From Stenopsyche tienmushanensis (Eukaryota > Arthropoda > Insecta > Trichoptera > Stenopsychidae): DNA of 64,000 bases. The position numbers and the translations under genes are program-made. The stretch is from NCBI GenBank assembly GCA_008973525.1, contig WACJ01000114.1:620001-684000 (forward strand). Reading direction: 5' to 3'. Below the pieces are notes generated by a model. It was not told the origin of the DNA, ran no database searches, and saw nothing but the letters and a program-made list of their open reading frames with translations. Shown one piece after another: positions 1-11,450 of this stretch. The stretch's first letter is position 1. Each line of letters opens with the position of its first letter.

Positions 1-399
1 AAGCAGCAGAGTCTGGGGAAGCACGAGTTTCGAATGTTGTTTTTTTTCCGTCTTCTGCTGAAAACCCTCCCGAAGAAGTCTCTTATTCTATTTCCTATTG
101 AGACTCGTGTGTCCTCTCGATCCTGAAAGCCAAAAGATACATCGCGTTAGCAATCAAACAATGTACAATAGCATACGTGGCGATGGAGCCGACCCCCATG
201 GTATTGACCCCAATGGTATTTTTAACAAAAAACCCATTATGTTTAACCATTATTTGGTATGGTACGAAAACTCAGTGGTAATACTAACTTCAATATCGAG
301 CGAATGAAGAGGTGAATGTATGATACAGACGAGATGGATGTAAACCCTTCCTGTGAATGGATATTGAAGAGACCCATAGTTCTGCAGGGAACTGTTTGA
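1..399. other. No recognisable feature
   Basis: AT-rich sequence with short open frames only. Nothing in it resembles a gene or a repeat found elsewhere in the window. Confidence 0.5.
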
Positions 400-620
400 G
401 GCTGCGCTATGATGATGATATACCATATAGAAAGCAACAGACACAGAGCAATCTGCGAGATTTATAGTTACATATTGGATGTCAAGAAATGCCAACGATG
501 GTTTAAATAAATTTGGTGATTTGAGCTTAGATTTCGACCATCGAAAAATGATCAGAAACGATCGACACTTCTTGTTACAGTATTTAGAAGATCCTAAAGA
601 AGTTGGACAAGATTAAAAAA
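400..620 (+). pseudogene. Mariner transposase remnant, helix-turn-helix region
   Basis: Broken frames give ICEIY, then KCQRWFK, then a GDLSLDFDHR-like stretch. This order matches the N-terminal DNA-binding part of SETMAR-type mariner transposases (NIC, CQRWF, GDFSLDD, GRP). Stops and frameshifts interrupt it and no catalytic region follows, so it is an old fragment. Mariner transposases cut and paste DNA at TA sites. The call rests on short motifs only, but the similar and clearer copy at 23073-23965 supports it. Confidence 0.5.
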
Positions 621-710
621 TAACGTGTTTAGATCCCACACATATTGACCTTAAATTATAAATTATTGATATAATTACCCGAAAACTACTTTAAATAAAT
701 AAGCATTTAA

Positions 711-1628
711 GGCGTCTTCTCACTTTAGGCGCCTCAAAAATAGGCTATTTTCACGATTTTTTTTCGAGGATTTTCGCTAAAAATTATGAGATAAAATGGA
801 TCTTATATAATAAACACATCTTTCAAGTACATGAAAAAAAAAAAAAATTATTTTTTTGAACAATTATTATAATAAAACAGTAGCATCGAAAAACCCGTGT
901 AGAAATGTTATGTTCGTGGCTTGTTGATGGTATCTCCGAGGTGAGTCATTTGAAACAAAAAAATAAAACAGTTTTAGATTCAGTATATCAGTGGCTATAG
1001 CGCATATCATCAGATTTTTTATATTTGAAAAAATAACAAAATGGCGCACGTTTTACAAAAAAGTAAAAAAAACGCGTTTTTTTGCAGTTTTTTGTAAAAA
1101 AAATTACTTAAAATCAAAATTTCAAAAATCTGATGATATGCGCCATAGCCATAACTATGAAGAATATGTCATTCAAATTTCATGACAATCTGCTGGATAG
1201 TTTCCGAAATTTCATCAACAAGCCACCGAAAAACCTTGTTTTGAGATAAACGCGTTTAAAGTTTTGGTTGCAGAAAAATTGCTCAGACACAGCTGTTGAA
1301 ACACTCGTTGTTATTTTGGGTATTTCCTCCGAAGATCTTCATAAATCGGTTTCAAAACCTCGTGAACATCCTCAGCTAGAGCAGAAGGATGTTTAAAAGT
1401 TTCTATCTGATTGTTTTTCACCACTTTCTTGTACTTGCACCATGAAACTGAACAATACGTATGCAGCCGGGTGCTCTCAGGTAGTCACCTAACGGTCGCC
1501 CAAAAATGTAGTTAAACTCGTCCGATCTTTATGAAATTTCGATATAACATTTTTGAAGATATGTACTTTCAAAATTTAAAATAAAATAAAAATCGATTTT
1601 TTTTAAATTTGTAAAGTGAGAAGACGCC
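711..1628 (+). mobile_element. Family A MITE, copy A1 (TTAA target site)
   Basis: A 918-bp non-coding element flanked by TTAA on both sides (707-710 and 1629-1632). Its ends are inverted copies of GGCGTCTTCTCACTTTA. Internal inverted arms ending in ATCATCAGATTTTT face each other around 985-1155, and an AAACGCGTTTAAAG motif lies at 1248-1261. No transposase is encoded, so it must have been moved in trans. The TTAA target suggests piggyBac-type machinery. Four further copies lie at 11451, 18519, 31925 and 47631; A1 and A4 share one orientation. Confidence 0.92.
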
Positions 1629-1632
1629 TTAA

Positions 1633-3079
1633 TGTATTTATTATCAAATATGCCTTAGAAATGCATCACTGTTATACCTGTTGGTATTATAATAGTACAT
1701 CAGATTGTAAAAATGTATTTTTTGGATCATAAAGATGTCAAAGAGAATTGTTCAAATCTAAATTCACATTGTATAGTCATTCTATATATAAATATTTATT
1801 GATCGATACAATGCGTTTATGCGTTCAAAGTTAAAATATGATATTAATCGAATTATCATTATGAAGGCTCGTTGTTGTATAAAATATTTTAAGATTTCTG
1901 ACATTTAAATGAATGACGAATATGGGACAAAATTTGTATATACTTGTAATATGATAGTGTCGATCAATTGAAGAAAAACATTTGTTGCACTTTGTGATGA
2001 AGTAACCCGATTTTCCCTTATTAGGGGGATGCACGCCATTTCCAAGGGTAGCGTAGCCATCGAGACTGACGCTTTTAATTAATCAACCCCCTGTCGATGG
2101 ATTGATAAGATCGATTTTTATAAATTCCTTAATTCATGATGATTAATTGTATTAAAAAAAAGGTTTGAATATTTGATAAAATAGTATATATTTTTTTAGT
2201 ATCGAAAACCTTCAACAGATGGCTATACCGCAATAAATTCATATTTGTACCGTTCAGACCAATAGATTTTGTCAATCGTATATTTTAATATAGCAAGAAT
2301 GGCTGTTTAAAGGGGTTCAAAATTTAAATAAAATCAACTGATCTTATGGATGTCAACCTTCACCGATTACGTTCCTTCAGTCAATGTTGGCACATTAAAA
2401 ATAAATTTTATTACTGACGAAGAGCCGATGCTGGTAGTAGCATATAGAAAATAGTTTGAAATATAACAATTCAAGTCACGTTTTCGTAATTACAATAGAC
2501 TGAATGACTATGGCCCCCATGCCAATTATTCAGTGGCATCGAACATTAAAACATCAACAACGAATATTACTCACGGTTCTATTTAGACACTAAAAATATG
2601 CATTTTTAATCCCCCCATTTCCTTTTGCACGATCGAAACAAGAGTAACAAAAAACGCTCTTTATTTATATTTAGAAATGCTTAAAATTCGCTGAATTTTG
2701 AGGCTAAATATTTGGCTGAAATCGGTTATAACAAGCATCATGTTATCCACAACATCCAAGCTTTTGTTATGATCTGATATTGCAAACTTTAACTATCGAG
2801 AGCATCGACGGCTCAGTTTGCAGAGAAAATAAACAATTTTAGCAATAGATACATAATTGTTCGGTTTTATCCATCTTTATATGACTTATTCCCTGTATAT
2901 ATACTCTATACATCCGTGATAATATAACATCGTTATTATAGAACATCGTGATCGTTTGAAAATGGGTAATTTTACATTTTTTTAACATTGGCCTAATTAT
3001 TCTAGTATCAGATTCACATTATGTTTAATTTGCATTAATGACATTTATAGGTGAAACAATATTATATGACTTTTTTTAT
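1633..3079. other. Unannotated AT-rich stretch
   Basis: No gene or repeat recognised. A slightly GC-richer patch at about 2029-2100 looks unique in the window. Confidence 0.5.
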
Positions 3080-3358
3080 TTATGTTTTCGTTTTATGGCC
3101 CAGACAAAAATTATTGTATGAATGGCATTCCATAAAAGGCGTGCCGTTGAGGTCATCAACAAACTTATTCAGAAAGCACTTAAGGCTGTCGATTCTTTCG
3201 ATATTTTTGCATATTACAATATTTTTAAATTGAGTGATTTCTGTATTGACTAAAATTGAATTGGCCATTTCGTCTTGATTCAAAATTGCAGGCTGACGAA
3301 TTAGGATTGAAGTATAGTAATTAGTTTCGAAGTATTGATTAAAATATAGTGGCGATTA
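3080..3358 (-). CDS. Unrecognised open frame, possibly a terminal exon
   Basis: The minus strand is open for about 92 codons from just after a stop near 3358 to a TAA at its 3' end. It reads through ILIRQPAILNQDEMANSILV and later FVDDLNGTPFMEC. The stop is followed at once by an AATAAA-like A-rich run, as at a transcript end. An AG at about 3297 could be a splice acceptor, but its pyrimidine tract is poor. I do not recognise the protein. It could be an exon, an old transposon fragment or chance, and no codon statistics were computed. Confidence 0.2.
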
Positions 3359-3914
3359 AAGTGTCCCTGGGGAAATCTCAAAATTGAAAATGCTTGTGAG
3401 TGTTTATTTATTTTTTCACTTGAGTTTCAATTTGATAAAATTGATTAGACTTTTTGGAGCAATATTCATTGTAGGAGATTCCATAAATTAAATTTAATAA
3501 AAAAAAAGTATATAAATATACTAAGCGTTATGCAGGCGAAATTCATAGTTTTATCAGATAAAAATAAGTTAAACGGTATCAAGAATTTAAAAAAAATTGA
3601 TTTATAAAAATCCAACTTACCCTGATATTTTCTATAACTGATATCTCTATTCGTTGCGACATCAGATCTGTATTTTTATTATTTACACTAAACATACACT
3701 TTGCTAAATTAATTCAAAGAACACATAATTTGGTCATGTTTTCAATTTATTTTGAGACGAGATTCGATGTGATACATTTCGGCATGAATTAGCTGACCCA
3801 TTACAATACGAATATCTCAAAATTTATTCTCAAAATCAAAACATTGACACTCCCATTGATATAATAATGACTATGGTACAATTTAAAATATGCTCTAAAT
3901 TAGGGGCATCAATC
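3359..3914. other. Unannotated AT-rich stretch
   Basis: Nothing recognised on either strand. Confidence 0.5.
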
Positions 3915-4000
3915 GAATATTCGATATTCAAATATATTTGCCCTTTTTTCGATATTCGTATATTCGAGTATTTATAAGATTAATCGGATTTTAATTGTTT
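3915..4000 (+). repeat. AATATTCGA-rich dispersed repeat, copy 1
   Basis: Contains several CGAATATTCGA-type palindromes followed by TTTATAAGATTAATCGGATT. A diverged inverted copy lies at 38930-39025. The start, AGGGGCATCAATCGAATATTC, resembles hAT-type ends, but no partner end or target duplication is visible. Confidence 0.55.
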
Positions 4001-4117
4001 TTTTTAAAATAAAAAATTTAAAAAAAAATTAAAGCTAAAACAAGATGACACTCAATGAGCATGACCTTAAAAATATTTTTTTAAACTCACTGAAACAGTC
4101 AAAAAATCACTCAAGAT

Positions 4118-5080
4118 TAGGGAATCCAATCCCGGGATCCCGGACAGTTTTAGGTACTTAAGAATCCCGGGATTAGAAACGTATTCCCGAAAATCCCGGG
4201 ATTGAAATTTTTATCTGACAGAAATCGTATACCTCACCAACATGATGAAGGCTACTAAATCGAGACATTCCCGACGAAATCTGGACGCTTGGAAACAGTG
4301 GCGTAATTACTAATTGGCGAACTTAGGCGACGCCTAGGGGCAGTGACTGTCTAATCTATGTATACATTGTTATAGTATTGTTATAGTAATAGTTATAGTA
4401 ACCTTTGACAACCGGTGATGTATTTACTACACCTCGACTCTAATAATAGGAATATCGATATGAAATATAATAGATACGGGGTTCAAAATTTATGTATTTC
4501 TCCGTAATATAATTACGAATCACCTAAAAGTATTAAAGTACATAAGTATTCATCTGCAGCGACGGAAATAAATAATTTGTCGGGAAATCGGGAATTTTTC
4601 GAACTTTAGTCCGTGTCTCAGCAGAAAAGAATTTCACACACACAGAAAGTCACATTGATGGTGTTATACGAAAATGAGGGCTTACGCGATCATCAACTCG
4701 AACTAGCATTTAAATATCTGATGACGATACTTCCAACGAGTGTGGAAGCTGAACGTGCATTTTCAGCAGCAAGTTGCCTGACTTCCAAAATCAGATCTAG
4801 ACTAAATTACGAAACATATTTAACGTTAATGTTACTTCGGGCATATTTTCAAAATAATATTTGAATTTTTTAGTGTTTTTTATTTTTTTTTTGAATTGTA
4901 TATTTATCTTTTCTTAAATAAATAAAATTCATTGGCCTTCAAGTGATTTTTTATATTGAACAAATGGACTTTGGAAATATTGAAAATTCCAATCCCGGGA
5001 TCCCGGGACTGGTCCCGGGATTGTATAATGAAATCCCGAAATCCCGGGATCGAAATTTTGGCTCGGGATTGGATTTCCTA
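4118..5080 (+). mobile_element. Family G hAT transposon, copy G1
   Basis: Ends are TAGGGAATCCAATCCCGG at left and its inverse GGATTGGATTTCCTA at right. Several subterminal AATCCCGGGAT repeats lie near both ends. The interior keeps only the C-terminal part of a hAT transposase (4613-4864), so the element is non-autonomous. The 8 bases on either side do not match, unlike G3 and G4, so a flank may have been rearranged. The right flank is mariner transposase sequence at 5081. Confidence 0.85.
4613..4864 (+). pseudogene. hAT transposase C-terminal dimerisation domain (family G)
   Basis: About 80 codons carry LPTSVEAERAFSAASCL and then a KIRSRLN and LLRAYF stretch. This is the hallmark of the hAT C-terminal dimerisation domain (the SxxxERxFS, KIRSRL and LR motifs). 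The domain pairs transposase subunits in the nucleus. The catalytic and BED zinc-finger regions are missing, so the product cannot transpose DNA alone. Parallel fragments occur in G2 (29881-30078) and G4 (59145-59380, with an internal stop). Confidence 0.85.
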
Positions 5081-5665
5081 GTCATCACTGGTGATGAAGC
5101 CTGGGTTTTCGAATATGACCCAGAAACAAAACGCTAAAGCTCTGAGTGGCACACCGACCAGTCCCCCAAGCCCAAAAAGGCAAGAATGAGCAAATCAAAA
5201 GTGAAAATAATGATCATTATTTTTTTCGACAGCAAAGGAGTGGTCCATAAAGAGTTTCTTCCTCAAGGACAGACATTTAACGCTGTCTACTACGTGGATG
5301 TGTTGGAAAGACTCTGAAAAAGGGTCGTCAGGACGCGAGAAAACATCTCCGCTACTTGGCAACTCCATCACGACAACGCGCCTTGCACCACCTCCCTTAT
5401 AGTCCTGACGTCGCTCCAGCAGACTTTTTTTGTTCCCTCGGATTAAGGCAGCCCTGAAAGGAGCCCGTTTTACATCCATAGAAGAGATCCTTGCGAGAGG
5501 TGCCCGAAGACGCCTTCCAGGGTGCGTACCGGCCATGTCAGAGTCGCTGGAAAAAATGTGTAGATGCCCAAGAGCAGTACTTTGAAGAATTTTAAGAGTT
5601 TGTGCAAATCTGTTTAATAAATTACTTAAAAAAAAATAATTGCATTACTTTCGGAACGCACCCTG
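5081..5665 (+). pseudogene. Mariner transposase, catalytic half, decayed, with 3' end
   Basis: Frames join with breaks: VITGDEAWVFEYDPETKR, then a stop, SEWHTDQSPKPKKARMSKSK, FFDSKGVVHKEFLPQGQT, HHDNAPCTTSL, and in another frame DVAPADFF. These are the first, second and third catalytic Asp regions of a DD34D mariner. The element ends at 5665 with TTCGGAACGCACCCTG followed by TA, the expected target dinucleotide. The N-terminal half is absent, apparently because G1 abuts it. Stops and at least one frameshift make it inactive. Confidence 0.8.
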
Positions 5666-5859
5666 TATGTTGAGTCCTAAAGCGGGCGGGACTTTCTTTT
5701 GTTGTTTAACGAATGTGTGAGTTGTCGATAAATGTTTTGACAGGAATTTAAGATAGGGAGCAAACTGAATGCACTTCGTTTTTGTGTGAGGGTAGACGTG
5801 TACTTAGTAAGCGGTGACTAATAGCATAAGGAAAGATTCAAAGGCAAACTTATAGTTTT

Positions 5860-6110
5860 AAAATGGAAGGACAAAAAAGACGTATTGATGCCCAGGCTCA
5901 AACAACATAGTAAATAGCCGACTTATGCCATTAAGAAACAATATTACATCTAAACCTTCACGCTTAGTTAAAGGCATTTTCAAAGAACCAATGAAACCTA
6001 AGAAAAACTAAAGCCAGAAAAAGGAAAGTTTGTAACATAAAAGGGAAATAATCTACATACTGTTGTCCAGATTGTGAGGTAGCATTACATGTCAACAATT
6101 GTTTTAAAAT
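5860..6110 (+). pseudogene. piggyBac transposase C-terminal Cys-rich tail, decayed
   Basis: Interrupted frames give SRLVKGIFKEPMKP and then YCCPDCEVALHVNNCFKIYH. PiggyBac/PGBD transposases end in a similar Cys-rich zinc-finger segment that contacts element ends. Several stops make it a remnant. The sequence just before it (5690-5860) probably belongs to the same element but shows no recognisable motif. Confidence 0.6.
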
Positions 6111-6207
6111 ATATCACACAGAAACTAAAAAAAATAATAATATGGTGTGAGTTTAGGCGGGTACGACGTATAAGCACGTCAAAAAGAATCTTCCCCGCTT
6201 AACAGGT

Positions 6208-6300
6208 TAACCCTTTGAGTAGTGAGCTAATTTTAAATCATCATAAACTTATATAGATTCATATGTCCGCCACTTATTGTCCGTACAAATCATACACCGC
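6208..6300 (+). repeat. TTAACCCTTTGAGTAGTGAG repeat, copy 1
   Basis: Begins with TTAACCCTTTGAGTAGTGAG and continues into a segment containing GTCCGCCACTT. An inverted copy covers about 51325-51400. TTAA followed by CCC and T-rich sequence is typical of piggyBac-type ends, and it lies about 100 bp after a piggyBac remnant. Confidence 0.5.
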
Positions 6301-6329
6301 AGTGTGTATGATTGTTGTATATAAATAGA

Positions 6330-6400
6330 TAAACATTGTCGATAGCACACAATATTCGTTCATTTCTTCGCGTAAACATAAACAACACACAAGGTGTCTT
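6330..6400 (+). mobile_element. Penelope-like element 3' fragment
   Basis: The stretch with CACAATATTCG and TTTCTTCGCGTAAACA matches the 3' region of the Penelope-like copy at 52480-52530 and, inverted, the one at 61970-62030. No coding part is present here. Confidence 0.5.
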
Positions 6401-8141
6401 ATATACAGGCCAACGAGTGTATTTTGATGAATACACACAAAGATTGTCAAACGCTACGATTATCTAATTACGATTATTTTTATCGTCTGTATTAAAAAAA
6501 AACACGTAGACTTGATTGAATTTTCATACGAGAGTTCAGACGAAAATTCAATATTGATGCCTCCCTATAAATATTTTCACTACAGTCTGGCAGTTGTAAC
6601 TTATGTTGTCGTAGCTATGTTTTACTTTTTTGGACCAACGGTGTATGCTTTGTTTCAAAATGGGATTCATCAATAAAAAAATATCTTTTATCCATATATC
6701 AATCGGATAGAAAGCTTCTTCATCCTGTCGTTATGTTGAAAAATAAGATATACCATTTGTAGTTTTATATATCACTAATAATAAATCTGTACGCCAAAAT
6801 TCGGGGTTATATTTGAATTCCTCTCATATTTTGATAATATCATTTTATTTGATATCATCACCCAGTCTCATTTATGATTTTTCCTTTTTACTAGATTGAG
6901 TTGTCACATTATTTATGAGTATATTTTATCGCTGAGAAACACCGAGAAAGATGCACGTGCACTTTAAATAAAATCAAGATAATTGAATAAGCCAGAACAT
7001 GACTCCTATACTTTGAAGCCCCCCTGAATGTATAAGGGTCGAGGCGCACCCTGTACGTTTATACAATAAGGGAAGCGGCGACCGATATTTTGCACCCATT
7101 TCTACAAAGCCAATCTGTGTATATACAATGTAAATCAGGAAAGTTACATTCTATTAAGCTTTTTTTAACATTAATAAAAATAATTGATTAATTGTACATA
7201 TCGGCATTTAATTAAAATCTACAAAGCTTATCTTTTGTCTACAAGTAGTTTACATTAATTATTGTTAAATAAACGTCGTCTACTTTCAATACAATATGGT
7301 TAGGCCTTCGGTAGACGTGGCTAAATTTATATAGATTTATATAATATTTATTTAAGGCGGCTATAATATAATTTCAGACATCAAAAAATGTTATAAATGT
7401 CGGCAACAATATCATCGCGGTAGACTGCCGTTATATTTATTTGCAATATCAAAACAAGAAAGAATCAGCTTTGTAGGAACAATTACACAAATTATGATAT
7501 AAGTACACAATCGAGCTATTGTGGGATGAGATCGATCCAAAAGCGAAAAATTGTGTTTTTTTATTATAATTAAATTTTAACAGTCCCAAAAATATTATCG
7601 TATGAAATTGCACCACAGAGTTGAGAGGTTGATAAAATTATTTTCACCTGTGATTTAAATTTAACGAGGGATTTCCCCCACATTTCAATAGCCACAAAGC
7701 GGAACCCAATATGTCTATGGCTAAAAACAGAATAAATGGATATGGTTGATTCGGATACCCAAATTTCATTCATAGACGTATTATTTTCATGAAATCCGGT
7801 TTTGATGTTTTTTAATTACAATTGAACGTGTATTTAAAATGTTCATAAGAATGATTGATACAATAGTTGGGCATTGGTGCATGCACAACATGTACATGCT
7901 TTAATTCATGTAATTCTTAAGAATTTACTTCTTGTTAAATCAATTATATGATATCCATGAGTATATGAAATTACATATTCGGTATACATGTATTTAACAC
8001 GTTTATTCGCCCTTTATCCAGATTAATTGACTCTTTTACGAATGCTCAATCCAATGGGATGCTACATTACTATAATAGTGTTAATCAATCTTTGTTATGA
8101 TTTACATATTTAATCTACAATTAAGCACGCACATAACTATC
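6401..8141. other. Unannotated AT-rich stretch
   Basis: No gene recognised. GCGCACCCTGTA at about 7050-7061 resembles the mariner end at 5656-5667, but nothing else of a mariner is visible there. Confidence 0.45.
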
Positions 8142-8145
8142 TTAA

Positions 8146-8715
8146 GGGACGTTTCTACCTTGTTGATTTAAAAAAAACTTTATTTTTCTTCATGTATCAA
8201 AAATAACCAATCTTTGAGAATACGTTCAGTAAATTTCAATTCGATGTAAATGAAATTCGTAAAGTTATAGGCCGACGAGGAGAAACTGCGTTTCGCGAAG
8301 CTGGGGAGAGGAGACACTTTAAACGCGTTTTTCTCGTTCATGGAAGTGCCCTGGATGAGAATTCTTTATGAAATTTGGCAGGCGCGTATATAATAAACAT
8401 CTTCATCGTATTTTTACTTTGTATAATATTATACACAATATTATACAAAGTAAAAATATGTTTATTTTTTTTGCTGCAAATTACCTGTCCAGGACTTTGG
8501 ACTTCCATGATGAAGAATGTCATCGCTCGTTTTGAGCATACGTGGATCCCACCCACTCTCACTATTATACTTTGTCAAACTTTAAATTTTTTTTAATGTT
8601 GAATAAAGATCGCCTAGACAACATACTAAATATCAACATTCTATATTTAATACTTTTCGCATAAAAAATGTTAAAAAAGCGATCTCTTTTAGGCACAACA
8701 AGGTAGAAACGTTCC
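8146..8715. mobile_element. Family B MITE (TTAA-type)
   Basis: A 570-bp element with 20-bp inverted ends: GGGACGTTTCTACCTTGTTG at left, and its inverse with one mismatch at right. It is flanked by TTAA at 8142-8145 and TCAA at 8716-8719, consistent with a mutated TTAA duplication. The interior is a nested foldback with a central 21-bp perfect hairpin and paired outer arms. The motif AAACGCGTTTTTCTCG near 8321-8336 is also found in family A. No coding capacity; single copy in the window. Confidence 0.8.
8409..8462. repeat. Perfect hairpin inside family B
   Basis: Two arms ATTTTTACTTTGTATAATAT and their inverse flank a short loop near 8433. This is nearly perfect over about 21 bp. It explains the mirrored open frames in this area, which should not be read as proteins. 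Confidence 0.85.
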
Positions 8716-8719
8716 TCAA

Positions 8720-9558
8720 TAACAACGCTTTATCTTATTATTGTATTCATACGAAAAAAAAACAAGTTAAATACATCAAACTCAAAGTGCAAAATTTCTT
8801 AAATCAATAATTTTCCTTTCATAATATCAGCGACAATCATAATTAGTGGCCTTTTAATAAAACCTCTATGGAAATGTTCCTTCGTGTCCTGAACAAATTG
8901 AAGCTTCCTTCTTTATTAAATTGTTCATACTTCAAGTTAAAAAGCCACAGAGTGCACAATTTATCTACCCTAATGAATTGAATTTTCGTTTCGGCAAGAA
9001 ATTTTCTATAAACCTGGACGCATGGTATCTAAATATGTTTATAACTATTTTTCACAGCTCAATTTAATATTTAACGTTGTCGTACAACAGAATAACGTCG
9101 AATTCGATTGATCCTTAATAATTGAGCAATTCCTTTACAATGCCTTCAAATATACAGCATAATTTTTTTAAGAGCATTTTTTTGGTTTAGGCATTAAAAG
9201 TGTATTTAGACCACTAGATAGCCACAGTTTTTTAAAAAGATATTTGAGTAAAAAACCAATATTGGTTTTGTTTGAGAATCAACACGTTTTGTTTCAAGTT
9301 GTTTTATTTGGTCCGATGAGTTGTGCCGAACTCAAATACCTTCTGACCAAACTTTTTGAGATTTTTTCAGAAGGCATTTTCGATTAATTGAATAGGATAT
9401 TTTAATTTTTCTATACAACATACCGATGGTTATAAGGGTGGTTTTTATTTTTCGACTTTTAAAAAATTGGGCGATTACCCCGTCGTATGATTGTTAAAAT
9501 ATTTTTTCAAAACATGTTTAAGAGGTCGCTGCCACAAGTTAAAGTTTCAGAAAAAAAC
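8720..9558. other. Unannotated AT-rich stretch
   Basis: No open frame or repeat recognised. Confidence 0.5.
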
Positions 9559-10254
9559 GGGGGAAACCAGTTTAGGAGGCAGATTTTTTAGTGTTTTTCG
9601 TGATTTTTTTTAACAGGGAAAGAATAATTAGAATTTGTTTAAACTTTGAGAATAGCTTATTAATACTTTTAAGTACATCTGAAATTTTTTAAAATTAATT
9701 TCCGCTGGAAATATCCGAGTTATAAGCTTCTGTAAATGGAAAGTCGCTATTAAGGTTTGCTATTGGCGGGAATCGTAAAAGTCACAATTTTTATTAAAAA
9801 TTAATACAATATTTTGATTTTATTAATAATATATTTTTTTAAGAATATATATGTACTCATTTTTGATTAATAAAAATTACGTGTTTTAGAAGTGTCTTAA
9901 CAAAATGTTACGATTTTTACCATTCTTTTGCACCTTCTTTGCAATAAAAATCACACTTTCAACAATCATATTTTCCCAGAATTAGCTATATGTTCATTAG
10001 AATTAAGTATAAAATCTTTATACAAATATTTAAAATAATTTAAAAAAAGTTGTTTCGAGAAAAACGCGTTTGAAAGTACTCCGTACTAATTGTCGCGGGT
10101 TCCAGCATCGATTTGCGTTCGCTATAGTGCTCATAACATCGGAAAAAAACGGAATTTTGTTGTGAAACTTTGAAAACATATTCTTGAATAGTTTTACTAA
10201 TAATTTATAAAATAAAAAAAACGATTTTTCAAACCGTCTAAACTGGTTTCCCCC
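9559..10254. mobile_element. Family K MITE
   Basis: About 696 bp bounded by GGGGGAAACCAGTTTAG at left and its inverse CTAAACTGGTTTCCCCCC at right. TTAA follows the right end (10255-10258), but the left flank is AAAC, so the target duplication is not confirmed. It is AT-rich and non-coding. It carries TTTCGAGAAAAACGCGTTTG at 10053-10072, the motif shared with families A and B. Confidence 0.65.
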
Positions 10255-10258
10255 CTTA

Positions 10259-10655
10259 ACTGTGAATCCGGCTTATTGATTCTGGTATGCTTATTAGTCT
10301 ATTTTGAATTGAAATAGCATACAGAAAAACTTACTAATTCACTTTAGTCCCCCTTTCCTAATTCTTTCCTGCGGGTATGCATTGAGACTGAGCCCTGCCA
10401 CGTACTTCAGTCATTAGCGAGAGCACGCGCTCTTTGTTTTCCCAATCATACGCACTTGTTTCAACTTATCATGGCATTCAAAAGCCGTGGCAGGAGTTTA
10501 ACCTTTTGTACACCGTTGTTCTCTCTCGGGCGATTCTAGCATAGCACTCGGATGTCCCTGCTGATGGGACAAAGTTTGTTACAAGTGATTTCCTTGTTTC
10601 CAAATCAAAATATGGTATAATTACTAAGATATATAGCGGGTTTTACGACAGAAGA
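10259..10655. other. Unannotated stretch before a piggyBac remnant
   Basis: Less AT-rich than its surroundings. It may be decayed upstream sequence of the piggyBac remnant that follows, but I see no recognisable motif. Confidence 0.35.
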
Positions 10656-10659
10656 GTAG

Positions 10660-10960
10660 TGCGCTTGGAAAGACAAGAGAAATGTCACAATGCCAAGTAC
10701 CTATCACAATACAGAATTGCAATTTATTCCCAGAATATTACACGTTGGAAATGTTGTATCAGTCGATTATATAATAAATATGGATGCTGTGGATCATGCA
10801 GAACAATACGCTTCGTCGTATTGTTTTCTGCGAAAGTCATTGAAATGGTGGAGAAAGTTATTTTCTGGGGCCTGAAAATTTATATTATCAACTCTTACAT
10901 AATTTACTGCATCTCAAAAGAAAAAAATAGACACAAATGACACAATGACAAGATGACTAT
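10660..10960 (+). pseudogene. piggyBac transposase C-terminal core remnant
   Basis: One frame reads VDHAEQYASSYCFLRKSLKW and continues WWRKLF; another frame continues FWGLKIYIINSYIIY. Together they match the end of the piggyBac (PGBD4-like) core, whose usual pattern is VDxxDQxxSSYxxxRKSxKWWRKLFFWxLxxxIxNSYILY. The match crosses a frameshift. The expected Asp of the catalytic core lies upstream and is not visible. Upstream sequence to about 10480 may belong to the same element but cannot be aligned by eye. Confidence 0.75.
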
Positions 10961-11371
10961 AAAGAGCTGCTGAATCTTTCCATCATTTACTTGGAATGGA
11001 TTTCTAAGAAAAAAGTGTTTCATTTAGGAGGCTTGATGGTCTTCACCGTGCTGAATGGATGAATCTTAAGAGACAGCAATATTTTCAAAGTCATAATATA
11101 TATAAAATACTGGTTTCAAGCTCTTGTCAGATATTCATCACCGAAGAATGACTTACAATAATTAAAAGACCTTGCATCCTTTGAAAGTATAAACCAAACA
11201 ATGGCCAAAGTTGCTATAAAAAAATACTGGGCCATTTATGGTATTTGTCGGAAGAGTTGATATCTTATACATTTTTTGACAACGAACTTTCAATTCAAGA
11301 TAAGAATAATATGGTAGATGCTCTAAGAATTGAAGATCTAGAATCGTATAATCATTTGAATAACCGACAAA
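10961..11371. other. Unannotated stretch
   Basis: No gene recognised. It leads into the short repeat flanking copy A2. Confidence 0.45.
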
Positions 11372-11446
11372 CCGAGCCGCTTTCATCATCAAAAAAGCCG
11401 TTGAATATATAAGACAGGATATTTCAATAGGGAGGCTTAACATATG
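11372..11446 (+). repeat. 75-bp sequence shared with the left flank of copy A5
   Basis: Nearly identical to 47553-47626, including GTTGAATATATAAGACAGGA and GGGAGGCTTAACAT, and in both places it runs directly into TTAA and a family A element. The right flanks of the two A copies differ. Confidence 0.85.
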
Positions 11447-11450
11447 TTAA

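Noticed and set aside
991..1185. Similar open frames starting MAIAHIIRF in A1, A5 and (partly) A2, looking like a conserved small protein
   Set aside because: They lie in the internal foldback of the family A MITE, break at poly-A runs in some copies and are low-complexity Lys/Phe sequence; similarity comes from the repeat itself.
7050..7061. GCACCCTGTA as a second mariner end
   Set aside because: Only about ten bases match and no transposase or partner end is nearby.
8338..8596. Overlapping open frames on both strands
   Set aside because: They are produced by the hairpin inside MITE B and have no recognisable protein.
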